Below, piece after piece: positions 16,633 through 25,947 of a stretch of DNA of 64,000 nucleotides (positions are counted from its first letter, which is position 1; each line of letters starts with the position of its first letter). The translations under genes and the position numbers were made by a program. Location of the stretch: contig NZ_LQXO02000013.1 in the NCBI RefSeq assembly GCF_001639065.2, positions 62,001 to 126,000 of the forward strand, read 5' to 3'. The notes beneath the pieces are model-generated. The model was not told the DNA's origin, searched no databases, and worked only from the letters and a program-made list of their open reading frames with translations. The stretch comes from Vibrio barjaei. Its GTDB lineage: Bacteria; Pseudomonadota; Gammaproteobacteria; Enterobacterales; Vibrionaceae.

Positions 16633-17108
16633 TGTGTGACCTCGTATTTATGCAGGTTTCTAATGTGTCGATAATTCGCCATCTGGTGATGAACTCTGAA
16701 TTTTGAGTAATAAATCCAAGCAATTTCGGTATGCGGTAATCTGTATTTCTCAAATGCTTGCCAAGCTTGAGCGCTGTGATGACGAGATTCGTCATACAAT
16801 GAGCCATACATAAGGTTTGGCTCTTGCACATCATCAAATACCCGCCCACTTTGTTGGCCTGCTGTGTTGTTTAAAAGAGTCTGATAGTCTGAAATCCTCC
16901 AGCCAAACCCTTGTTCCTCAAAATCTGTTAATAGTGATAATTCAATATCGTCATGGGTTTTCTTAAAGTCTTTCGCTATACCGTTAATGGTATTGGTCAG
17001 CTCTGCATTCTCGGTGTCTTGCCAGTATTCACCTTGAGGAAGTAACCCACGGTAAGCATCAGCAAAATCCCCTTCGTTGTACTCAATAATTAAGTCGGAG
17101 GTGTCCAT
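16629..17108 (-). CDS. baseplate/tail protein of the Mu gp48 (YmfQ/DUF2313) type
   Basis: A 159-residue protein between the gp47-like gene and the fibre gene, the position of Mu gp48. It opens with YRGLLPQGEYWQDTENAELT, like the LLPRGxxW motif of the YmfQ/DUF2313 family. An AGGAG site lies seven bases before ATG 17108, and the gene overlaps both neighbours by a few bases. The family links the baseplate wedge to the fibres. Confidence 0.8.
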   Translation of the reverse strand: MDTSDLIIEYNEGDFADAYRGLLPQGEYWQDTENAELTNTINGIAKDFKKTHDDIELSLLTDFEEQGFGWRISDYQTLLNNTAGQQSGRVFDDVQEPNLMYGSLYDESRHHSAQAWQAFEKYRLPHTEIAWIYYSKFRVHHQMANYRHIRNLHKYEVTQ

Positions 17109-18133
17109 GTGACGGCTCCTAATACATGAATCTGGTTATTGTCGATAGCCACTTCGCCCACAGGTGCTTTGACAATAAAGTTATTGGTCACCGCTGAAAT
17201 CACTAACACAATTTCAGTGTTGGTGATGGAGTCTGGTTTTTTGGTATCAGGGTTTATCTTGCCCATTTTCCCTTTGACAAAGTTTTCAAGGGCCGTGACA
17301 ACATCATCACGAGTTGTTTGGTCTTCAATGCCTTGAATCTCTATAGCGAGTGGGGCTTTTTCTGGGAGATGAGCAAACGGATGACAACCAGCGAGTCGGT
17401 TAGATTCAAAGGTCTCTTGAACAAGGTTTACCACTTCACCGCTTAGCGTTGGGTCGTTCTCACGTGCACCAATATAGACCTCTACCATGCCGCGCTCTGG
17501 CGTGTTATCGAGCGCCCAAGCAAAATCGACATCAGAGTGAGCCGATACTGCCCACACTTCATAATCTTCTGATTTGCCGATAAGTTCATTCTTCTCGAAT
17601 GCCACAATTACTCGCGTTCGCCAATGCTCTAACTCTTCGATATCTGCACCACCTTCAATACCAAGAGATAAGATATTATTAGGGTCGATACCGCTTAGTC
17701 CTTCAGTGAGGGTGAGTTTAGCGCCGTTTGGTAAATTACTGGCTGTCCCTGATTCAAGTGCAATGACGTCTACAGGCACATTGCTGTACTGCTCTTTAGT
17801 AGTTTCATACTCTTTGTCACCGTAGATTAGGCGAGTACCCTTTGCGATCACTACTGTTCCACCTAGCTCAGTAAACTGTACTGTGCCCTTTGCAAAGGTA
17901 GGTAAGAGGCGTGCCGTATTGTGGCGATTAGCATGCAGGTATAGCCACACTTCAGAGCAGGTTTCAGGGTGCAGTTGTCTGAAAAGCAAATCTTGATAGC
18001 CATATTGCCCATAGCTGACTCCAGCAATGGCAGAGGCTATCGCTTTGGTGGCTGGGTTACTTTGCCCTGTTTCTGCCGTCAGGTTGGCTTCAGCACGAGC
18101 GATTAAGCTCTCAAGGCTCACTTGTGTACTCAT
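17090..18133 (-). CDS. baseplate assembly protein J-like (Mu gp47)
   Basis: A 347-residue protein. The motifs RLIYGDKEYETTKE, GTASNLPNGAKLTL and EGGADIEELEHWRTRV are the classical baseplate_J pattern (G..A.LP.G..L, GG.D.E..E..R.R). It forms the baseplate wedge. The start overlaps the stop of the gp46-like gene by four bases. It is one of the most secure assignments in the module. Confidence 0.93.
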   Translation of the reverse strand: MSTQVSLESLIARAEANLTAETGQSNPATKAIASAIAGVSYGQYGYQDLLFRQLHPETCSEVWLYLHANRHNTARLLPTFAKGTVQFTELGGTVVIAKGTRLIYGDKEYETTKEQYSNVPVDVIALESGTASNLPNGAKLTLTEGLSGIDPNNILSLGIEGGADIEELEHWRTRVIVAFEKNELIGKSEDYEVWAVSAHSDVDFAWALDNTPERGMVEVYIGARENDPTLSGEVVNLVQETFESNRLAGCHPFAHLPEKAPLAIEIQGIEDQTTRDDVVTALENFVKGKMGKINPDTKKPDSITNTEIVLVISAVTNNFIVKAPVGEVAIDNNQIHVLGAVTWTPPT

Positions 18134-18531
18134 TTATCTACCTTCGATAGTGGAACATCAAATGTGGAGCCGTCCGTTAGGGTTATCATGACATTACGGC
18201 CCATTTGGTTTGGTTTCTCTCTCCAAACATTGACTTCAATGGTTTTGGCGTGACCTTGTTGAATTAACCAGGCGAGAGCTTCTTCATAAAAGCGCTTGGC
18301 AAGCCTTAAGGTTTCGTCAGTTAATTTGGCTCGTTTGAGTGTCCAGTCACGAGAGCCGACAATCTCTATCAGTTCACCGCTCCAAGTACCGCCGCGCTCA
18401 TGGTTGTCCATTCTGGCGCGGTCATTTTTGGTTGACTCTGCGTAGTTGTAGACGCTTTGCAGTACCGCATGAGTCATACCGTCTTTGGAATCCACAGACT
18501 CTATCAGTGCGTTCAATTTAAAATGGCTCAT
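18130..18531 (-). CDS. baseplate protein, Mu gp46 family
   Basis: A 133-residue protein. RARMDNHERGGTWSGE, then RDWTLKRAKLTDETLRLA and AEEAL-like helices, are the signature of the Mu gp46 family (baseplate wedge protein of the T4 gp25/P2 W role). It overlaps both neighbours by four bases, typical of coupled translation in this operon. Confidence 0.88.
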   Translation of the reverse strand: MSHFKLNALIESVDSKDGMTHAVLQSVYNYAESTKNDRARMDNHERGGTWSGELIEIVGSRDWTLKRAKLTDETLRLAKRFYEEALAWLIQQGHAKTIEVNVWREKPNQMGRNVMITLTDGSTFDVPLSKVDK

Positions 18532-19133
18532 GCTTTGTTTGGTCCTTCTGTAGTCTTGGTCGTGTTGTCGTCTTCATAATCATGGTCGTGCGTTTCGACT
18601 TTGACGCCGCCGAACGTACCAGACTGACCACCGACAGAGCCTTCAACTTCTGCATTCTTCGCCACGCTCAGGTTGCCGCCTATTTCTACATCTTTAGAAA
18701 ACGTGGTTTTGTCAGCGATAACGTTCACTAATGGCGCTTTGATAGAGACTTCATTCGCTGCTACTACATCGACCTTACCTTTGGTCGCATAAACCTTAAT
18801 GCCTTCTTCGGTTTGATGGATTAAATTTCCCTTGTCATCGAGCATGGCGACCTCACCGGGCTTTAAGTCGATTTGGTAGCGCTCATCTTCAACATTGACG
18901 GTAATCCCACGCGCAGTGACACCGCCGATAAACAGATTGTAAGCCTTGGCTTCTGGTAGTGGTCGGCTCATAAAGCCGTAGTTGTGGACGCGCTTAATTC
19001 GGTCATTGGTGCGGCCTGTTGCCGTTCTGATTTGCAACATGCCCGTGGTTGCACCTGTCACCGTGCCTGTTCCGATCAAGTTCTTGATACGAGCCATTAA
19101 TCGCTGTTGTTGCTGACGCTGAGCACTAGACAT
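18528..19133 (-). CDS. baseplate assembly protein V-like (Mu gp45 spike)
   Basis: The start is placed at ATG 19133, which has AAGGAG correctly spaced, giving 201 residues (MSSAQRQQQQRLMARIKN). An upstream extension is possible but lacks a ribosome site. The OB-like core with PGEVAMLDDKGNLIHQTEEG is followed by beta-helix-like repeats and a C-terminal HDHDYEDD, where metal-binding residues close the spike tip in Mu gp45. It forms the membrane-piercing central spike. Confidence 0.88.
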   Translation of the reverse strand: MSSAQRQQQQRLMARIKNLIGTGTVTGATTGMLQIRTATGRTNDRIKRVHNYGFMSRPLPEAKAYNLFIGGVTARGITVNVEDERYQIDLKPGEVAMLDDKGNLIHQTEEGIKVYATKGKVDVVAANEVSIKAPLVNVIADKTTFSKDVEIGGNLSVAKNAEVEGSVGGQSGTFGGVKVETHDHDYEDDNTTKTTEGPNKA

Positions 19134-20064
19134 GACTTTGCTCCTTAAACGGTCTGACCAACTCAACGGAAGTGCTCGCGGAGCTTTCGGACACCGATAG
19201 GCCAAGAGACTTGATCACCAGCATTTCGCTAAAACTCTGCTCTTTGTCGATCACTCGAATCACTCGGTTTAATCCATCAATCGCAAGCTGAGGAAAGAGA
19301 TCTGCGACAGACGTTGAAGCGGTCAGGCTTTCCGCTATGGCTATGTTGCGTTCATACTTGGCGCGAGATAAACACGCTGCACTGCTTTGCAGTTGGTCAC
19401 AAGTGATCACCATAGTGCGCGAGCTATCAATGCTAGGGTTAGTGACTTGAGCGCTGGCATCATCCCACTGACCCTGCACATCAATGGTATGAAACTGCCT
19501 ATTGAAGGCGCGTTTTATCTTTAAGCTGTCTATGTTGTTGCCTGTTTCAAGGCCAACATTGTTAATCGTTGCATGCGCTGTGTTCTCAATAGTCAGTACA
19601 CCATTTCGCTCGATAAGCATGTAGCCTTGTTCACGGATGAGCTGAGCAACATTTTCAACCGGAGACTCGGCGTTAATCTGAAACTCTTCAATCTTCGGCA
19701 TGCCTTTAACGAGGCTCTTTACCCCTAAACCAAATGGCTTTGCCAGTTTTCTAAGCAGTTCTTCAACATTGAGGTTGTAAAGCGCATCCATAGTGATGCG
19801 CGAGTCAATCATGTTGGCGCTCTTGGAACGTCCTACTATTGGCATAGTTAAAGCGCTTGCACCTGTCTCGTTTTCTGCCTCATCTATCTGACCGATTAAG
19901 ATGGATTGGTCATTGAGGAAGAACTCTACCGACAACGGGCGCTCAATGTTCATTGGTTCAATCGAGCAGCTAAATGTGTGGGCCAATTGCTCTGTTGAGT
20001 AGTTCAAGTTAGCTTGGTAGAAAGTATGCTGTTTTCCGTCAATGTACATCGTGAGTTGATTCAT
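19126..20064 (-). CDS. baseplate hub protein (Mu gp44 / P2 gpD type)
   Basis: A 312-residue protein. It begins MNQLTMYIDGKQHTFYQANL and carries the hub-domain features GRSKSANMIDSRI, PVENVAQLIREQGYMLIERN and SRAKYERNIAIAESLT, which recur in the Mu gpP (gp44)/gpD family related to T4 gp27. It forms the trimeric hub below the tube. Its stop overlaps the spike gene start by eight bases. Confidence 0.85.
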   Translation of the reverse strand: MNQLTMYIDGKQHTFYQANLNYSTEQLAHTFSCSIEPMNIERPLSVEFFLNDQSILIGQIDEAENETGASALTMPIVGRSKSANMIDSRITMDALYNLNVEELLRKLAKPFGLGVKSLVKGMPKIEEFQINAESPVENVAQLIREQGYMLIERNGVLTIENTAHATINNVGLETGNNIDSLKIKRAFNRQFHTIDVQGQWDDASAQVTNPSIDSSRTMVITCDQLQSSAACLSRAKYERNIAIAESLTASTSVADLFPQLAIDGLNRVIRVIDKEQSFSEMLVIKSLGLSVSESSASTSVELVRPFKEQSHV

Positions 20065-21251
20065 CGTGCATCCCTCACCGCTATATCACCACGGATAAAC
20101 AAAGGGTGCTGAAGTGCATTCATTTTGGTAATAACGTTCTCATTGGTGTACTCGTCATGGGCAATGGTTAACGCTGACTTAAAGTGAGGTGACTGCACAG
20201 TTCTGTGCGCTTTGGTTCCCTCGGCTACTTTGTCGTACTGAGTCTGCACGTTGCTTTTTAGTGAGGTGAGGGCGTCATAGAGCTCGATGCTTTCTTGCGT
20301 AGAGACTTGAGTGGTTTCCTTGATGCGTTCATCAACGTTGCCAATTAGCGTTGAGAGATCACTTTGAATAATCTCTGGTTGCTTTTGGGCTAGGGTGACC
20401 TCAAAGCTGTCATTGGCTTCTAGGTCAGTCACGTCTTTACTCATCTTCACCGCGCCCGTCACTATTTGTACATTGTGGTGTTTTGTTGGGCTATCGGTTT
20501 TTACTTCGCCAAGCATTAAAGCTTGAGCACTGCGTGAGTTATCTACGGCTTCACTCTCAGAAGCTGGCTCTGATTGAACTCCTTCAGATACCGTATCGAC
20601 AGCGCTTGAAAACAGATCAGCAAACTGGACAGGGTTAGTGCTCAAACTGCTCACGGCAGAGAAGGCTTCATTTATTGCTAGGTTAATATCTTGCAGCGAA
20701 TCATCGGCTAGGTTCAGGCGGTTAGTAATATCAACCAACACATTGAGCGCATTGGTTGCGTTGTTTTGAGCTTCGTTGATTTGAGACACATCCAGCCCTT
20801 TAACCTCTTCAACAAATGATTGTTTAGACAGGCTTTCTACTATGTCAGCTTGTGCCTTGGTGCGTACTGTTGTCGGTGCAGTGATGGAAGGCGAAGTACC
20901 AGAGCGCACAAACTTAAGACTTAATGTTACTAGACCTTTCTTCGTGCTGAAGCTTAGCGAATGGTCTTTAAAGACTAGCTGTAGTTCACCTAACCAAGGG
21001 TGCTCAAGCTCTCCTTGTGGGTTCGTTTCAAGGTCATCGATGAGTGCATTCGTATCTGCAAGTGAGCTCGCACCCACGAACACAACTTCAAAGGTGAAGG
21101 CTCGGGCTTTCGTGCCCATGACTTTTATGTGTGGTAAGTCAGCGTATGGGATTTCACTCACTTGCAGACGCTTACCACCATCAAAGGAGGTAGACAGGAT
21201 ATTGAGCTTAAGCCCATTCCATCTAGCGTGCTCGTGTTGTCGTTCCCACAT
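20061..21251 (-). CDS. DNA circularisation / tail protein (Mu gp43, gpN)
   Basis: The start is placed at ATG 21251 (MWERQHEHARWNGLKLN), preceded by GGTGGG. The frame is open a further 39 codons upstream but that part is low-complexity and unlike the family. It gives 396 residues. ARWNGLKLNILSTSFDGGKRLQVSE and LEHPWLGELQL (read in parts) match the DNA_circ_N domain. In Mu this protein is a tail/baseplate component and is encoded right after the tape measure. Here the tape measure is more than 19 kb away. Confidence 0.82.
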   Translation of the reverse strand: MWERQHEHARWNGLKLNILSTSFDGGKRLQVSEIPYADLPHIKVMGTKARAFTFEVVFVGASSLADTNALIDDLETNPQGELEHPWLGELQLVFKDHSLSFSTKKGLVTLSLKFVRSGTSPSITAPTTVRTKAQADIVESLSKQSFVEEVKGLDVSQINEAQNNATNALNVLVDITNRLNLADDSLQDINLAINEAFSAVSSLSTNPVQFADLFSSAVDTVSEGVQSEPASESEAVDNSRSAQALMLGEVKTDSPTKHHNVQIVTGAVKMSKDVTDLEANDSFEVTLAQKQPEIIQSDLSTLIGNVDERIKETTQVSTQESIELYDALTSLKSNVQTQYDKVAEGTKAHRTVQSPHFKSALTIAHDEYTNENVITKMNALQHPLFIRGDIAVRDAR

Positions 21252-21525
21252 GAGAAAACCCACCAATAGAAGAAAAATAGGAAATAGGCAGCGATTGGAA
21301 GTTTTGGAACTGGTTAGGGCGCTCAGCGCTCGTTCGGACTCACCCCTCCCTCCACACCAAAATTCCACACTGCAATTTTGCGATCCTAAAAGTGATCGTG
21401 TTTCGGTAGGATTAGTAAAGCACAGCCCCCGAAAAATCTATATCGAGGGCTGTTTTAGATGGGGAATTTAGAGATCGTTAGAGATCGTTTATGTTCGTTA
21501 TAGACAGCTCGTTACCAAGCAATAC
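21252..21525. other. intergenic region before the baseplate operon
   Basis: It holds an 11-base stem with one mismatch (21422-21432 with 21443-21453, ACAGCCC...GGGCTGT) followed by TTTTAG on the plus strand. A tandem ten-base repeat, GAGATCGTTA/GAGATCGTTT, lies at 21471-21490. The hairpin may end the HNH transcript or work in both directions. I saw no clear Ogr box. Confidence 0.5.
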
Positions 21526-23091
21526 TTAGTTAGACATGTCTCTAATAACTTCTAAACTTGTGACACTTCTTGAACTTTCTGTTGGCGTAATGTGAAGTGC
21601 AGTTTTGTCACCGTTGGGGCTAGCTTCGATATACATGTCTATAAATGTGCGCTTTAGCGCTAAAAAACTAAAGTCCGAATTGAAGAAGTTGGGGATAACG
21701 TTTTCATGTGTAAAGCTAAGTTCATCAAGATCACTGTCGCATTTGTTTGATGTTGCCTCTCTATATTCTTCTGATGGGACATCGAAGTCTAATGTGGCGA
21801 CATCTTTGCCTAACACTACTTCCTCACCTTCGAGCAGACTCGATATAAAGTCAATTGCTTCATATTGCTTTGGCGTTACCTCTATCTCTCCGAAAATTGG
21901 CGTGCTCAAAGAGTATTTCTTAGTGATTTTTCTATAACACTCAATTACATGAAGTAGGCTAGCTATGTTTGAGAAAAGCTTTAGTTGGTTTTCATTGATG
22001 CATTGGCTTGAGTAGAATACGTCTGTTGTATACCCTTCTTCAAATTCAATGGCGACACTTAAAACACCTCCGTCATGTAGAACGTCTTTTGCCCAGAGTA
22101 GTTTATTGAAAAATGGCAGTTTCTGGATGTCTTTTCCGTACCAAACTGTACTATCAAAGTTGTAGTTGAATGTCATTGAAGACGTATTTATGTTGTAGAA
22201 CGCCGTAATTTCTAAAAGTCGATTGAACGCTAATGCTGTAAATTTCAGGCCGTCTTTTAAAGTGATATATTTCCCTTTAAAAGTCCCCAAATACACCTGT
22301 TGTGACTTGGAGACAGCATAAAGATCAACTTTAACCCTAGTGGACGCGGGCTCGATTGATAACTGAGAACCTTCGCTTAGGTTATTCCCAATTGTTTCAA
22401 ATAATTTGGAACCAGTGAAGTTGAAAGAGGTAGAATCCAATGTTACGGGTTCCCCAGTGCTTCTCATCTTATCAAGCTGCTTTTGAAAGTTCTGTCCTTC
22501 ATGAAATGGCATTGATAAACCAAAGCTAGCATCATTAGTTTTAGCAGAAATCTCACGGAGTTCTTTGCCGTCAACGATACTAGTCTGTACAGAAAAGCGT
22601 GGGTCTAGGGCGTTGAGTTGATCGTCAATGAATTTGATTGCTTTAGATGCGTTAAGCAAGCGGCTATTTCCACTAATGAATTCAAGGGTGTTTCTCATTA
22701 CTCTTGAGTCTATATCTTCTTTTGGAATTAATTCCTTTCCAATATTGTCCCTTATAAAAGCATGGGCAGACTCTTTCCAACTTATTAGTGTTTTGACAGG
22801 ATAACGGTGTTCATCTCTGTCTATCAATGTTGCACACTTGGTACATAGCCAAATACCATTATCGTAACTCTTTCTAGATTCCTCTGATTGCTCGTTATCA
22901 TAACGAGGTCCTCCTGGAGATGCAGCACAGATATGTGCTGCTATGCCAATGTTTAATAGGGATTTACTATCGGCCTTTGTAGATATAGTTAGTTCTCTAC
23001 AATCTGGATTTGAGCAGAAACCGTTGACATGTTCACGTAAGGAGCGTTTCACGCTCTCAGGGAAATCGTGCCTTTTGTGTGAGGATCTCAT
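21526..23091 (-). CDS. HNH-domain protein with unknown C-terminal domain, phage accessory gene
   Basis: A 521-residue protein. The N-terminal 120 residues carry a zinc-braced HNH motif: Cys26/Cys31, AHICAASPGG (His53), NGIWLC..C (Asn78, Cys83, Cys86) and LIDRDEHRYPV. This HNH version is common in predicted defence and mobile-element proteins. The remaining 400 residues are unfamiliar, beta-rich in the middle and acidic near residues 410-450. It lies between ogr and the baseplate operon, is AT-richer than the phage backbone and has no clear ribosome site. DNA cleavage is likely, target unknown. Confidence 0.75.
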   Translation of the reverse strand: MRSSHKRHDFPESVKRSLREHVNGFCSNPDCRELTISTKADSKSLLNIGIAAHICAASPGGPRYDNEQSEESRKSYDNGIWLCTKCATLIDRDEHRYPVKTLISWKESAHAFIRDNIGKELIPKEDIDSRVMRNTLEFISGNSRLLNASKAIKFIDDQLNALDPRFSVQTSIVDGKELREISAKTNDASFGLSMPFHEGQNFQKQLDKMRSTGEPVTLDSTSFNFTGSKLFETIGNNLSEGSQLSIEPASTRVKVDLYAVSKSQQVYLGTFKGKYITLKDGLKFTALAFNRLLEITAFYNINTSSMTFNYNFDSTVWYGKDIQKLPFFNKLLWAKDVLHDGGVLSVAIEFEEGYTTDVFYSSQCINENQLKLFSNIASLLHVIECYRKITKKYSLSTPIFGEIEVTPKQYEAIDFISSLLEGEEVVLGKDVATLDFDVPSEEYREATSNKCDSDLDELSFTHENVIPNFFNSDFSFLALKRTFIDMYIEASPNGDKTALHITPTESSRSVTSLEVIRDMSN

Positions 23092-23184
23092 ATAAAAAAT
23101 CGAATATAGCGGGAAACCGATAAGTAATGTAACTACTAATCTGATAGAAAAACAAGAGCATAAAATATTAATGGTTACTTAGGT

Positions 23185-23421
23185 TCAACTTTCGAAAAAA
23201 CTCATCTGGTTCACATCGCCCTTGCATAGTTCGGGCTGCAATTTCGGATCAGGCGGTTGGCCTACTGTATCAATAATCCCCTCAACAGACGTTAGTGTGT
23301 GAAAGCGAACCCCGCAGTTAAAGTTCATACATTGCCAATAGGCTTTTCGTGTTTCGTTCGTCATCTCTTGAGAGGTAACGATTCGGGTTTTGCAACCGCA
23401 CTTGGGGCATGGCATTAGCAC
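23185..23421 (-). CDS. ogr: late gene activator, Ogr/Delta zinc-finger family
   Basis: A 78-residue protein. GTG at 23421 has AAGGAG seven bases upstream; ATG 23415 is the alternative. The metal site CPKCGC (CxxC) and CMNFNCG (CxxxxC), and the Y-W-Q-C-M-N-F-N-C-G-V-R-F pattern, are those of P2 Ogr and P4 Delta. Those proteins recruit RNA polymerase to late promoters. It follows the replication gene by 11 bases, so it is probably made with the early genes and then switches on the head, tail and lysis operons. Confidence 0.92.
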   Translation of the reverse strand: MLMPCPKCGCKTRIVTSQEMTNETRKAYWQCMNFNCGVRFHTLTSVEGIIDTVGQPPDPKLQPELCKGDVNQMSFFES

Positions 23422-23432
23422 TGACTTACTCC

Positions 23433-25397
23433 TTAATCTCTTACACTCTCATACTTACCTTGCTTGCGAGGTATAGGTAACGAGTCGGTTTCAATTGCTT
23501 GAACTAGGCCACTTGAGGAAGTGTCTCGGTTTATGAACTCCTCCCACTCTGGATCGGAGCGGTTTAGTTCCTGTTCCAAGAAGAAGTTATCTATGATTTT
23601 TTGGCTTTTGAGTGGAATTCTACAGTTATTGCCACTGGACCAAGGGCGGTCGCTCCCGCTCCCTTCAGAAGCCTCCGACAAGTCGGAGGCTTTCTTAATT
23701 AACTTCCACTCTGTCTCACGGGTAAACACCACTAAACCAGAGCCCTTAAGCCCGTCTGTAGCCTTGATAATCTCACCGTATTTGTTTTCACGTTCTCTCT
23801 TGAGCAACTTGATTGGACGCATAGAAGCACTTAAGCGGTGACCGCCCATATAATCCATGTAAACAGAAAAGAAACCGTTATCTGCTGCTCTTCTTGCTTT
23901 CTCGAACAAACAAAACTCTTGCTCTTCATCAATGCGGCGAAGTTCGCGCCAAATAGTTACAGGTGGAGTACGCTGAAATTGAAACTGACGAAAACAGAAA
24001 GTCCGTGACCAAGCTGTCACGTTCTTTACAGTGTCTTGTAGTTTCGCTCTTTTGTTGTCGGTATCAGTCAAGCCTTCAAGGGCGTGACCGTCTACGTTTT
24101 TGGAAATGTATTTCGCTAGATAAGCAACAGCACCGCCAGAATCCTTATCAATAAATTTCGCATCAAAGCGAGCTTTCATTGCTTTGGTTTTAGGCGTACC
24201 GTCTTCAAAAAATAGGTCTTGCTTCTCACGAAATTGATAAGCTTGTAGACCACCAATAAAAGCTTTGACTTGTTCTAGTGGCATAAAAAACACCCCATGC
24301 CAGTGCGGTGTTCCATCTTGGTGAGGCTCAACAACTCTCATTCCGTAGTAAGTTAGGTTACGGTAGTCTGCCCAAGCTCGAAACAATTCCCATCCTTTGC
24401 TTAACCATGCGTGAGCGTCTTTAGGTGCACTGCTGTCAAAGTTTGAGTTCTCAATCCAATATTTTCCGTGCTTCTTCAAGCGATGAAAGCGACTAGGAGC
24501 GGTCAAAGTAATGAATACAGCAATGTGATTATTACTTTCTGCATACTCTTGACATCCCGCAATACGAGTCATCAACTCATGACGGCGGTTAGCAGGGTTA
24601 CTTTGTGAAGAATCAACAACAGTTTGTAGATCTACGGTATCGCCGTTTTCTGACTCGATAGCCATAAGTTCTATCCACTCACGCTGTCTATCTTGTCGAA
24701 TTGTGAGCCACTCACATGCAGAGATCGAAGCATAAGGTGAGGTATGTGGAGAAACCATTCCTGCCGCACGTCGGGCATTTTCAAACGCAGCAACGACAAT
24801 TCGACCAATGGCTCTGCGCCAGAAGCTTTCATCCATTAGGCGTACCATCATAGAGTAAGCTTGGTTGTTATCTTCTACATGAGCGAACTGAGGTAGCCAC
24901 AGAGAAGCTCCAACAAACTCATTAATGAACTTGATGGTCTCTAAAGGGGTTAATCCTTTCTCAGCAGCAAGACGAATACGGTTGCCGCATCGACCTGCCA
25001 ACTCAATGGCTAACTTAGCTCGCTTAATTTCACTATCTACCTTCCACCAAGGTTCAGGAACGACACTAAATGCCGCAGCTACCGCACTGCTGCGCTTTTC
25101 GATAAAGTTGATAGCACGCTTAAAACCGTATTTCCTAAGCCGAGCTGCAGACGCTTTATCAATATAGTTACGAATATCGAATGGCAACTTGAGCTTGTTA
25201 GCAGTGCTCGAAGCAAACTCGAAAACACGTTCACGTGGTGATGGTTCATCTTTGTAGACGAACTGACGCGACTCGTGATCAAAGTGCGAAACCTTACTGT
25301 AAGTATCCTTGTTCTGTAGATACGTCATCAGCTCCCGATGCAAGTTGCTTGGGAGCCGATTAAGTGGATTATTAAGATTGACGCTATGCTGTTTCAT
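23433..25397 (-). CDS. A: replication initiation endonuclease (P2 gpA, rolling circle)
   Basis: A 654-residue protein. The HUH-type metal site is seen in PHWHGVFFMP, and the paired tyrosines in AYLAKYISKNVDG (Y-x3-Y), the pattern of P2 gpA. The enzyme nicks the origin and starts one-sided rolling-circle replication. FITLTAPSRFHR is the conserved upstream motif. P2 gpA is 761 residues; this copy is shorter but complete. It ends an early operon that runs left from the Cro/Cox genes. Confidence 0.93.
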   Translation of the reverse strand: MKQHSVNLNNPLNRLPSNLHRELMTYLQNKDTYSKVSHFDHESRQFVYKDEPSPRERVFEFASSTANKLKLPFDIRNYIDKASAARLRKYGFKRAINFIEKRSSAVAAAFSVVPEPWWKVDSEIKRAKLAIELAGRCGNRIRLAAEKGLTPLETIKFINEFVGASLWLPQFAHVEDNNQAYSMMVRLMDESFWRRAIGRIVVAAFENARRAAGMVSPHTSPYASISACEWLTIRQDRQREWIELMAIESENGDTVDLQTVVDSSQSNPANRRHELMTRIAGCQEYAESNNHIAVFITLTAPSRFHRLKKHGKYWIENSNFDSSAPKDAHAWLSKGWELFRAWADYRNLTYYGMRVVEPHQDGTPHWHGVFFMPLEQVKAFIGGLQAYQFREKQDLFFEDGTPKTKAMKARFDAKFIDKDSGGAVAYLAKYISKNVDGHALEGLTDTDNKRAKLQDTVKNVTAWSRTFCFRQFQFQRTPPVTIWRELRRIDEEQEFCLFEKARRAADNGFFSVYMDYMGGHRLSASMRPIKLLKRERENKYGEIIKATDGLKGSGLVVFTRETEWKLIKKASDLSEASEGSGSDRPWSSGNNCRIPLKSQKIIDNFFLEQELNRSDPEWEEFINRDTSSSGLVQAIETDSLPIPRKQGKYESVRD

Positions 25398-25694
25398 TTA
25401 CTTTTTTGCCACGGTTCTGTCAGGGAGTTGATTGGCAGAAACTCTAAGCTTTTCGCGCCAGCCTCTTTTAGGTTCAAGAACCTCTTTTGGTTCGGGCTGT
25501 GCTCTGCGTTTTAGTCCGTGTTTCTTCCGTAACTTTTCCAATAAATACAGCCCCCTCTGGCATTGGTTGTCATCTAGTGGTTCTTTTGCCATTCCTGCCA
25601 TATCAGGACAGGGTAAAAAGCTTGGGTGTTCGGTTGCGACCTCTCCAGTGTAAGGAGAAATAGCAGGTGTGTAGCTAACATCATCAGTAAACAT
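25398..25694 (-). CDS. small unknown early phage protein
   Basis: A 98-residue basic, Pro-rich protein directly before gene A (the stop is adjacent to its start). QCQRGLYLLEKLRKKHGLKR is the only helical stretch. I recognise no family. Tight spacing in the early operon supports it being a real gene. Confidence 0.6.
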   Translation of the reverse strand: MFTDDVSYTPAISPYTGEVATEHPSFLPCPDMAGMAKEPLDDNQCQRGLYLLEKLRKKHGLKRRAQPEPKEVLEPKRGWREKLRVSANQLPDRTVAKK

Positions 25695-25719
25695 ATAACC
25701 TCCAGCGTACTTATGTTTC

Positions 25720-25947
25720 TCACACAGCTTCTAGCTCATGTGCATCTAAAACCAAATAACCGCCAGCGCCTTCACCTTGGCTCAAAACACCACGCAGCAA
25801 GTGATTGCACTCCAGTTGAGCGCAAGCTTGCTTGACTGCATCGTCAAGGTTCTCAAAATCACCCAATTCAGTGACTTCAGGCTCAAACGTTTTAGCGTGG
25901 CGCTTCATAGCGCCATCACCGAATAAACGAAGGGCGAAATATTTCAT
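25720..25947 (-). CDS. small unknown early phage protein
   Basis: A 75-residue protein in the early operon. Its ATG overlaps the last base of the preceding gene. It starts MKYFALRLFGDG and has a conserved-looking centre, LDDAVKQACAQLE. No family recognised. Confidence 0.6.
   Translation of the reverse strand: MKYFALRLFGDGAMKRHAKTFEPEVTELGDFENLDDAVKQACAQLECNHLLRGVLSQGEGAGGYLVLDAHELEAV

Noticed and set aside
20061-21368. Longer start of the gp43-like gene at 21368
   Set aside because: The extra 39 residues are low-complexity and do not match the family opening; ATG 21251 has a GGTGGG site and begins at the conserved domain.
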